NCBI GenBank assembly: GCA_017302295.1
Contig: JAFLDS010000007.1
Coordinates: 140,724-204,723 of the forward strand
Length of the DNA: 64,000 bases
DNA from: Thauera sp.
Lineage (GTDB): Bacteria > Pseudomonadota > Gammaproteobacteria > Burkholderiales > Rhodocyclaceae
Reading direction: 5' to 3'
The notes beneath the pieces were generated by a model, which ran no database searches, was not told the origin of the DNA, and worked only from the letters and a program-made list of their open reading frames with translations. The position numbers were made by a program, and so were the translations under genes. The number at the start of each line of letters is the position of its first letter. The stretch's first letter is position 1. This document shows, piece after piece, positions 54,990 through 61,568 of this stretch.

Positions 54990-55841
54990 TCAGAGACGGC
55001 CGATCAGGCCCTTCAGGGTGCTCTGCAGGTCCGCCGGCAGTACGACGACCTTGGACGCCTCGCTCTCGCCCAGTTTCTGCATCGACGCAATGTATTTCTC
55101 CCCCAGCAGATAGAGCATCGGCACCGTCTGGTCGCCCACCGCGACCGACACGCGACGGATCGCCTCGGCCGAGGCCTCGGCGAGCATCACCTGCGCGCTG
55201 GCGTCGCGCTTGGCGGACTCCAGACGCGCCTCGGCCTCGAGGATCGCCGCCTGCTTGGCGCCTTCGGCCTTGGTCACCGCCGCCTTGCGCTCGCGCTCGG
55301 CCGCAGCCTGCATCTCCATCGCCCGCTGCATGGACTCGGACGGCTTGATGTCCTGAATCTCGACGGATTTCACCGTCAGTCCCCAATCCACCGCCTCGTC
55401 GGCGATGCTCTCGCGCAGGCGGGCCTTGATCTTGTCGCGCGAGGACAGCGCCTCGTCGAGCTCCATTTCGCCGACGATGGAACGCAGCGTCGTCATGATC
55501 AGGTTGCGGATCGCCTCGGAGAAATCCGTGACACCATACACCGCCTTCACCGGGTCGGTGACCTTCACGAAGGCGATGGCATTTGTCAGGATCACCGCGT
55601 TGTCGCGGGTGATGACTTCCTGCTCCTGCACGTCGAGGATGATGTCCTTGGTGATGAGCTTGTAGGCGACGTTGTCCAGATAGGGGATCAGGATGTTGAG
55701 GCCGGGCCGCAGCGTGCTGTGGTACTTGCCCAGCCGCTCTACCACCCACTCCTCGCCCTGCGGAACCAGGCGAACGCCCTTGGCAATGGTGACGACGACA
55801 AAGATCAGTACTGCGATTGCAATGGAGAGCCCTGCGCTCAT
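54990..55841 (-). CDS. SPFH/Band 7 (stomatin-like, QmcA) membrane protein
   Basis: 283 residues. An N-terminal anchor (AIAVLIFVVVTIAKGVRLVP) and the SPFH domain with VPQGEEWVVERLGKYHSTLR, PGLNILIPYLDNVAYKLI, the coiled-coil AEASAEAIRRVSVAVGDQTV and conserved LRSIVGEMELDEALSSRDKI. It assembles into ring-like scaffolds in the inner membrane and associates with the NfeD protein encoded 28 bases upstream. AGAGGAAG before ATG 55841. Confidence 0.94.
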   Translation of the reverse strand: MSAGLSIAIAVLIFVVVTIAKGVRLVPQGEEWVVERLGKYHSTLRPGLNILIPYLDNVAYKLITKDIILDVQEQEVITRDNAVILTNAIAFVKVTDPVKAVYGVTDFSEAIRNLIMTTLRSIVGEMELDEALSSRDKIKARLRESIADEAVDWGLTVKSVEIQDIKPSESMQRAMEMQAAAERERKAAVTKAEGAKQAAILEAEARLESAKRDASAQVMLAEASAEAIRRVSVAVGDQTVPMLYLLGEKYIASMQKLGESEASKVVVLPADLQSTLKGLIGRL

Positions 55842-55869
55842 CGATTCTTCCTCTTGTTGAATTCGGGGT

Positions 55870-56313
55870 TCAGGCCTTCGCCACCCGCACGAAACTGCCC
55901 TCCACCGCCACCACCCGCACGCGTTCGCCGGCGGGGATGGCGGTGTCGGACACGCAAACCCACTCGTCGGCGCCGAGGATCGGGCGCTGGAAACGCACCT
56001 TTCCGTGCTCGAACGGGGCCACCGTCTCGACCAGCAGCCCCACTTCGCCGATCACGTCGCCGCTCGCCGTGCCGACCAGCGTCCGGTGCTGGCTGCGCTT
56101 GAAGATGCGAAACCAGAGCACGACCATGACCAGCGAGGCGATGATCCACAGGGAAATCTGCACGGTGAGCGACAACTCGCCGAACACCAGCAGCGCGATC
56201 GCCACCAGCACTGCGCCCAATCCGAACCAGATGACGAAGAAGGCCGGAACGGCGAGTTCGAGCAGCACCAGCCCCAGGCCCGCGATCATCCAGTGCCACC
56301 ATTCAGGCGTCAT
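55870..56313 (-). CDS. NfeD-like membrane protein
   Basis: 147 residues with two to three membrane segments (about 10-65: MIAGLGLVLLELAVPAFFVI, then VLVAIALLVFGELSLTVQIS) and a C-terminal OB-fold domain (GEVGLLVETVAPFEHGKVRF, then RPILGADEWVCVSD). It is the usual partner of stomatin-like SPFH proteins; short NfeD1b type without protease. Start ATG 56313 with GAGG. Confidence 0.92.
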   Translation of the reverse strand: MTPEWWHWMIAGLGLVLLELAVPAFFVIWFGLGAVLVAIALLVFGELSLTVQISLWIIASLVMVVLWFRIFKRSQHRTLVGTASGDVIGEVGLLVETVAPFEHGKVRFQRPILGADEWVCVSDTAIPAGERVRVVAVEGSFVRVAKA

Positions 56314-56511
56314 CGTCCATCCTCGCAACATGCAGCCCGGCTGCGGGCTTGTCGGCCCGAGTGTAACAGGCGGACTGGCGAACGATGGTGACAGCCTGCG
56401 CGCGCGAATGGCGACATGCGGATGAGAGACTTCAGGACGAGCCGCTAAAAAGCGACCGCTCCAACCGGGCCGCGCATTCCGAGGCCTGCCCGACGTCGGG
56501 CCGTGTTCGGC

Positions 56512-57516
56512 TCAATACCGGCTGCGATCGATGCCGTACTTCTTGAGCAGTTTGCCGAACGCGCGCCGTTCCTTGCCCGCATGCTGCGCGGCGAGCGAGA
56601 CGTTGCCGCGCGTCAGCGCGATCGCCTGCTTCAGGTAGTCACGCTCGAAGCGGGCGATCACCTCGGCCTTGGCCAATTTCATGTCCATGCCCGTGAAGTC
56701 GAGTGACCAAACCGCATGCTCCTCGTCCGCGCAAGTGGTCGATGCGGGCTCAAGCGCGTCGTCCAGGCGGACGACATCGCCCTCGGCGAGCAGGAACTGC
56801 CGATGCACCAGGTTTTCCAGTTCGCGCACGTTTCCCGGCCAGTCATGCGCCAGGGCAGCTCGCGCCGACGAAGGGTCCAGCTGCGGCACCGTGCGCCGAT
56901 ACTCGCGCGCAAAGCGGGCAAGGAAATGCTCGATCAGCAGCAGGATGTCGCCACCGCGCTGACGCAAGGGAGGCAGATCGACCGCCATGATCGCCAGCCG
57001 GTAGTACAAGTCCTGGCGGAAACGGCCCGCGCGCACCAGTTCGGCAAAGTCCTGGTTGCTCGCGGCGATCACACGCACATCGGCTCGCCGGTCGGACTGC
57101 GCGCCGAGCTGCCGGTAGCGCCCGTCCTGAAGAAAGCGCAACAGCGCTACCTGCCCCTTCATCGACAGGCACTCGATCTCGTCAAGGAACAAGGTGCCAC
57201 CCTCGGCGCTTCCGATCAGCCCGGGCTGGCTGTCGCGCGCATCGGTGAAGGCGCCGCGCGCGTGGCCGAACAGCTCGTTCTCCATCAGGTTGTCTGGCAA
57301 AGCGCCACAATTGACCGGGACGAAGGGCTGGTACCGATGCGTTCCGAGATAATGGATCGCCCGGGCGACGAGCTCCTTGCCAGTGCCGGTTTCACCCTGG
57401 ATCAGCACATGCGCGGACGTTTCCGCGAAGCGGCGCATCAGCTTCATCGCCGCCACGAACGCAGGCGACTGGCCCAGCAACCCGAACTCGCTCAATTCAG
57501 CCTGCTGGCCCGACAC
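56512..57516 (-). CDS. Sigma-54-dependent (AAA+ / Fis) transcriptional activator with altered GAFTGA
   Basis: 334 residues without an N-terminal sensor domain. The AAA+ domain has Walker A GETGTGKE, Walker B GGTLFLDEIE, sensor I AASNQDF and R-fingers in FRQDLYYRLAI. The sigma-54 contact loop reads GAFTDA, where the consensus is GAFTGA. A Fis-type HTH (ALTRGNVSLAAQHAGKERRA) ends the protein. GTG 57516 has GGAGGAG five bases away and is preferred over ATG 57576. It may activate genes at the right edge; regulation of its activity must come from other proteins. Confidence 0.88.
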   Translation of the reverse strand: MSGQQAELSEFGLLGQSPAFVAAMKLMRRFAETSAHVLIQGETGTGKELVARAIHYLGTHRYQPFVPVNCGALPDNLMENELFGHARGAFTDARDSQPGLIGSAEGGTLFLDEIECLSMKGQVALLRFLQDGRYRQLGAQSDRRADVRVIAASNQDFAELVRAGRFRQDLYYRLAIMAVDLPPLRQRGGDILLLIEHFLARFAREYRRTVPQLDPSSARAALAHDWPGNVRELENLVHRQFLLAEGDVVRLDDALEPASTTCADEEHAVWSLDFTGMDMKLAKAEVIARFERDYLKQAIALTRGNVSLAAQHAGKERRAFGKLLKKYGIDRSRY

Positions 57517-57864
57517 CCGTACTCCTCCGCAAGGCGACGCCGAACTCGGGTCACCACGGCCGCTAACTCGCAACATTCCTCAACCCTTCATCGAAAGACA
57601 AGCGAACCGCATCAGAAAGCGCCGCTACCGCACTGCATATCCCGGAGGAATTCCCCCAAGGACTGCACGCAGCCTGCATGAACCCTGCTTCAATCTGGAA
57701 TAGACCTTCCGTAACGTCAACCTGCGTTACACCTTGGTCGGGCGCAAATGGCACCGTGATATTGACGGCGTGAGGCATGGCTCCGTAGGCGGCCACCGAA
57801 CCAACGCAGTCCGCGGCGGCATCCTGTCAATCCGGCCCGACAGCGAAGCTGCGGGAAACGGTCC
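57517..57864. other. 348-bp gene-free stretch
   Basis: Between the sigma-54 activator (5' side) and the end of the eCIS operon. It holds an inverted repeat GTAACG / CGTTAC (57711-57716 and 57725-57730), possibly an operator, and no convincing coding frame. No -24/-12 sigma-54 promoter was recognised. Confidence 0.5.
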
Positions 57865-58281
57865 TCAGGGCCAGAACGGCGGGCCAGCCAGCTTCCACAT
57901 CGCGTTCCGGATGCGAACGAAGGGAGCCGGCGGCTCGGTACGTTCGACCACGAAGGCATGGACACGGCCGTCGAGCATCACCTCGAGCACGTCGCGAAAG
58001 CCGTCGTGCCCCGCCCTTGCAATGTTCGACGGGAGGTCCGCGAAGCCTGCATCGGCGACCAGGCGCTGCAGGGATTGAAGCTCGGCGCCGTTCAAGCGCC
58101 GCAGCGGGCGTTCGGCCCACGGCCCGGCCCAGTCCTGCCCCGGCGGAAGATCGGTCGTGACGAGGTCGGTGTAAAGGTCGCCGTCGGTATCGACCCGGAT
58201 GCGCTGGTTGCCCTTGCTCGACATCGACTGGATCCGGCGAAACTCGAGCCAGAAGTCGTTCATGGATGATCTTCCGCTCAT
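57865..58281 (-). CDS. Small conserved-looking protein at the end of the eCIS-type operon
   Basis: 138 residues from ATG 58281, which overlaps the stop of the eCIS-core gene (ATGA); ATG 58263, with GGAAGA upstream, is an alternative. Contains MNDFWLEFRRIQSMSSKGNQ, an acidic, aromatic middle (WAERPLRRLNGAELQSLQRL) and a strand-rich end (VLEVMLDGRVHAFVVERTE). No membrane segments. Family not recognised. By position it could be a small partner or immunity/chaperone protein of the upstream gene. Confidence 0.65.
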   Translation of the reverse strand: MSGRSSMNDFWLEFRRIQSMSSKGNQRIRVDTDGDLYTDLVTTDLPPGQDWAGPWAERPLRRLNGAELQSLQRLVADAGFADLPSNIARAGHDGFRDVLEVMLDGRVHAFVVERTEPPAPFVRIRNAMWKLAGPPFWP

Positions 58282-60200
58282 CCCAGTTTCCACTCTGCCT
58301 GAGCGATGTCCGGCGCCGTCATCCGCCCGAGCGCCTCCCACAGCGTCACGTAGTGACGTGGCAGCACGTCGACGCCGCTCGCCATCTGGCTGGATGTGCT
58401 CGCGCCCCATGCCGCCGGCCCACGTGCGCCCGCCGACGTGACCAGCGCGGAATACAGGGTTTGCTGCGTGCCCAGCACGCCGGTGGTGTTGTTCTGGTAC
58501 TCGTCCGGCAACCCGAGCATGTGGCCGAACTCGTGCTCCCCCGCCGAGAACCGGTTCGACGCATAAGAGGTCTCGAAGGCGTGATCGACCGAGATGTCCG
58601 CCTTGCGGTTTGCCGCATCGTTGGCAGCACCGACCGGACCGCTCCCCTTGACGCCGATGGGCTGCGGCACGCCCTTGCCGGCGAGGAAGGCGCGCACCGC
58701 GATCGCCCGCCGCTCGGACAGGCCGACGTTGTGCGTGAGCTCGCCCTCCATGCTGGCGAAACCGTCCACGTTGATCGGGATCAGCGGATCGGACGGGTTC
58801 TTCTGCTTGAGCGCCTCCGCAAACGCCGTCAGCGGACCTTCGGCCGTGGCGGTGATGGCGTCCGAGTTCTGCTCGAACTGCACCGGGGTCGCGGCGGCGG
58901 CGGCCAGCGCCGACTCGATGCGCCGGCGTTCGGAGGTCGCGACCGCGACACTATTGCGGTTGGGGTCTTCGATTACGTCGCCGGAATCCAGGTCCGCGCT
59001 TGCCGGCCGCTCTGGATGCGCGACGTCGGGATCGCTAGTCGTCGAAGTGCGGCTGGCGCCCGGGCTCGACAGCTTGTGCACCGTCGTCACGTAATGCGCA
59101 TCGGAATCGTCCGCCACCTCGACCGGGGTAACGAGCGCGATGGCGCGGAAGTTCCAGCACGGTTTGGTCGACACCATCGGGTGGCGCGCGCTCCAGCGCG
59201 CGCTCACGCGGCCGATCAATTCGCGCTTGAAGTCCTCCTTCTCGGTGTCACTCCAGTAGAAGCGGCTCAGATCCTCACCGCCGAGCGTGCGACGCGCGCG
59301 TTCAAAGAAGCCGGGGGCGTTGTCCGCGGCGACGAAGTTGAACTTCATCTTCACCGTCACCAGCATCAGCCCCATCAGGGGCCAGTAGTCGGTGTCGAAC
59401 ATGCCGAAGGTCGTGGACGGGATGTTGCGGTCGAGGTGCATGTGACGCAGCGCGAAGGTGTCGCGCCGCCGGCCCTCGTCTTCATCCAGGCAGGCGCCGA
59501 ACAGCGCGTTGAACAGCGGCGGCGCAGGGACGGCCGGCACCCCGGCGGGAATCGGGGCGCCCGCATCCGCGGGGGTGCCGGCGTCCGGAACTGACGGAAC
59601 GCCCGCGACGGGTGCCGCCCCGGCGTCGGGCGCAACACCGGCGTCGGCCTGGCGCGCCACGGTGTGGCCCCGCGAAGGCGCGGTCACATGCGCTAGCTCG
59701 TGTGCCAGCAGGTGACGTCCGGCCTTGGTGGACGGTTCATAGCGGCCTTCGCCGAAGACGATGTCGTCGCCAACGGTGAATGCGGATGCCGACATCGAAC
59801 GCGCCAGCCCGGCGTCCTGCGACCCCGTGTGCACGCGCACCGGACCAAGATCGCGCCCGAAGCGTGGCTCGAAGAATCCCCGCGTTACCGGGTCCAGCGG
59901 CATCCCGGCGCCGAGCCCGCCAAGCCGTCGGCCCGTCCGAGCTCCGGATGGGCTGGTTTCAGTACCGGCAGGCGCGCATTCGGCGCACGGTGCCATAGGC
60001 GCGCAGCCCGAACACCCGCCCCCCTCCATGACCGCGTCGGCAAGCGTGTCCGCCTGACGCTCGAGTGCATCTCCCGGGTGGGTTACCGAAAATCCGTCAG
60101 CCAGGAAACGAGGTATTCCCTTCATGGCGACAGGCGCAGGCGACGGCCGCTCCAATTGGGGCGATATGCCCTTGCTTCGCGCGATCAGGCTCAAGCTCAT
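58278..60200 (-). CDS. eCIS-core (DUF4157) protein with OmpA-like domain and second HExxH motif
   Basis: 640 residues. The N-terminal eCIS-core region has FEPRFGRDLGPVRVHTG, SASAFTVGDDIVFGEGRYEP and the HELAHV motif (H167, E168, H171). An Ala/Asp/Pro linker (about 183-225) leads to an unassigned middle and then an OmpA-like peptidoglycan-binding domain (about 440-545; VDGFASMEGELTHNVGLSER, then RRAIAVRAFL). Inside the last part lies HEFGHMLGLPDEY (H556, E557, H560, D566), a metzincin-like zinc site. DUF4157 proteins are typical cargo or core proteins of extracellular contractile injection systems. A strong AGGAGG precedes ATG 60200. Confidence 0.85.
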   Translation of the reverse strand: MSLSLIARSKGISPQLERPSPAPVAMKGIPRFLADGFSVTHPGDALERQADTLADAVMEGGGCSGCAPMAPCAECAPAGTETSPSGARTGRRLGGLGAGMPLDPVTRGFFEPRFGRDLGPVRVHTGSQDAGLARSMSASAFTVGDDIVFGEGRYEPSTKAGRHLLAHELAHVTAPSRGHTVARQADAGVAPDAGAAPVAGVPSVPDAGTPADAGAPIPAGVPAVPAPPLFNALFGACLDEDEGRRRDTFALRHMHLDRNIPSTTFGMFDTDYWPLMGLMLVTVKMKFNFVAADNAPGFFERARRTLGGEDLSRFYWSDTEKEDFKRELIGRVSARWSARHPMVSTKPCWNFRAIALVTPVEVADDSDAHYVTTVHKLSSPGASRTSTTSDPDVAHPERPASADLDSGDVIEDPNRNSVAVATSERRRIESALAAAAATPVQFEQNSDAITATAEGPLTAFAEALKQKNPSDPLIPINVDGFASMEGELTHNVGLSERRAIAVRAFLAGKGVPQPIGVKGSGPVGAANDAANRKADISVDHAFETSYASNRFSAGEHEFGHMLGLPDEYQNNTTGVLGTQQTLYSALVTSAGARGPAAWGASTSSQMASGVDVLPRHYVTLWEALGRMTAPDIAQAEWKLG

Positions 60201-60316
60201 GGATCACCCTCCTCGACCACCACTTCGACCGCACGGCCCTCGAAGCCCTTGAGGCCGTCGCGGCCCTCGCGACCCGGTTCCGCCGCGTTGTCATACGATT
60301 CACTATAGACGCTCAC
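60197..60316 (-). CDS. Possible 39-residue ORF overlapping the eCIS-core start
   Basis: A minus-strand frame from GTG 60316 reads VSVYSESYDNAAEPGREGRD, then GLKGFEGRAVEVVVEEGDP and ends in TGA inside the start of the next gene (ATGA). The residues look protein-like and the overlap would couple translation, but there is no strong ribosome-binding site and no known family. It may instead be the leftover end of a longer gene. Confidence 0.3.
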   Translation of the reverse strand: MSVYSESYDNAAEPGREGRDGLKGFEGRAVEVVVEEGDP

Positions 60317-60407
60317 TCGGAGCGCTTCGCAATTCGGGGGCGAGCGGACATTCCCACACGCCTCCGCGCCATCGCCTGCGGTGAGTGGGTGTCGCCCGCG
60401 ATGACCG

Positions 60408-61568
60408 TCAGCGCGCCTTCATGCGCGCGACGAGTTCCCGCGCCATGGCGTCGAAGCGTTCCGGCCCAAGCACCGTGTCGCGCAGATGCGCGATACGCGC
60501 GCCCAGCACCTGCTCCACCGCCGCCCAGCCGCGGTGCCTCGCCACGACGAGGCCGGTCACCAGCGTGCGATAAGTCTCGTCGTGGTGGCCTGCGTCCGAA
60601 TGGAGCGAAGCAATGAAGACGATCATGCTGACGTAGCCGATCACGCTTCCCTGTTGCGCATAGCGTTTGGCAACCTCGAGCGCCACTGAGAACGCAGCCT
60701 CGCCCTGCCCCAGCGCCGCCAGCGCACGCGCACTGCCGAGGCCCAGCAAGGGCTCGAGATCGGGCTGGGGATAGCGTTCGCAGAGCTCTGCGGCGCTGCC
60801 GTAACAGGTCTGCGCCGACGCAGCATCGCCGCAGGCCGCATGCAGACTGCCAACGGCCAGATCCATCTGGATCACTTCCGGCCAGATGCCCGCCGCGCGC
60901 AGGAGCCGCCTTGCGAGCTCGAGCGGCTCTCGCGCAGCCTTGGGCTGTAGCTGCGCGATCAGCACGAAGCCGAGCGACTGCAGCACCTGGATGCGCTCTT
61001 CCACCAATTCCTGCGGCAGGCCGAGCAGCGCGGTTCGCAGCGACGCTGCTGCAGCGACGAACTCTCCACGCTCGACCTGGAGTTCGGCGCGCGCGATCTG
61101 CGGCAGCCACCCCATCCAGCCATCGACCCGCGGCCCGCTGATCGAGTCGAGCGTCGCTTGCGCGGCGTCGAAGGCGTGCAGTCGCACCTGAATGCGCGCC
61201 CGCGTGGCCAGCAGCCAGCAGCGTTCCACGGCTGGAGGCGCTGGCTCGGCGGTCTCGATCTGATCCAGTGCGGCAAGTGCCCGGTCGAATTCGCGCCGCC
61301 GCATGAGCAACACCGCCTCACGCAGCGCCAGGCGCGTCAGCGTCGCAGAATCGCCCCGTTCACGGGCGAGCATCCGGGCCTCATCCAGCCAGCCGTCGAC
61401 CGGCGTCGGCCAGCCGCCGAAAACCGGGCTGAACAAAGCGGCGCGTTCCAGCACGGCAAGTCGGGCAGCCTCGTCGCCTTGTCCCCGCGCCAGCGGCACC
61501 GCCATCAGAAGTTCGGAGAGGAAGGCACGAGCACGCGCCTCGGTCGCCTCAGGCGAGCACGGATTCAT
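60408..61568 (-). CDS. TPR-like helical-repeat protein of the eCIS-type operon
   Basis: 386 residues, nearly all helical: repeated Ala/Leu-rich helix pairs such as LTRLALREAVLLMRRREFDR, ALAALDQIETAEPAPPAVER, AAASLRTALLGLPQELVEER and ALAALGQGEAAFSVALEVAK resemble tetratricopeptide repeats. No enzyme motif. ATG 61568 overlaps the 3' end of the preceding gene (stop 61549), so it is in the same transcript. TPR proteins often act as adaptors or chaperones that hold partners for loading. Confidence 0.82.
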   Translation of the reverse strand: MNPCSPEATEARARAFLSELLMAVPLARGQGDEAARLAVLERAALFSPVFGGWPTPVDGWLDEARMLARERGDSATLTRLALREAVLLMRRREFDRALAALDQIETAEPAPPAVERCWLLATRARIQVRLHAFDAAQATLDSISGPRVDGWMGWLPQIARAELQVERGEFVAAAASLRTALLGLPQELVEERIQVLQSLGFVLIAQLQPKAAREPLELARRLLRAAGIWPEVIQMDLAVGSLHAACGDAASAQTCYGSAAELCERYPQPDLEPLLGLGSARALAALGQGEAAFSVALEVAKRYAQQGSVIGYVSMIVFIASLHSDAGHHDETYRTLVTGLVVARHRGWAAVEQVLGARIAHLRDTVLGPERFDAMARELVARMKAR

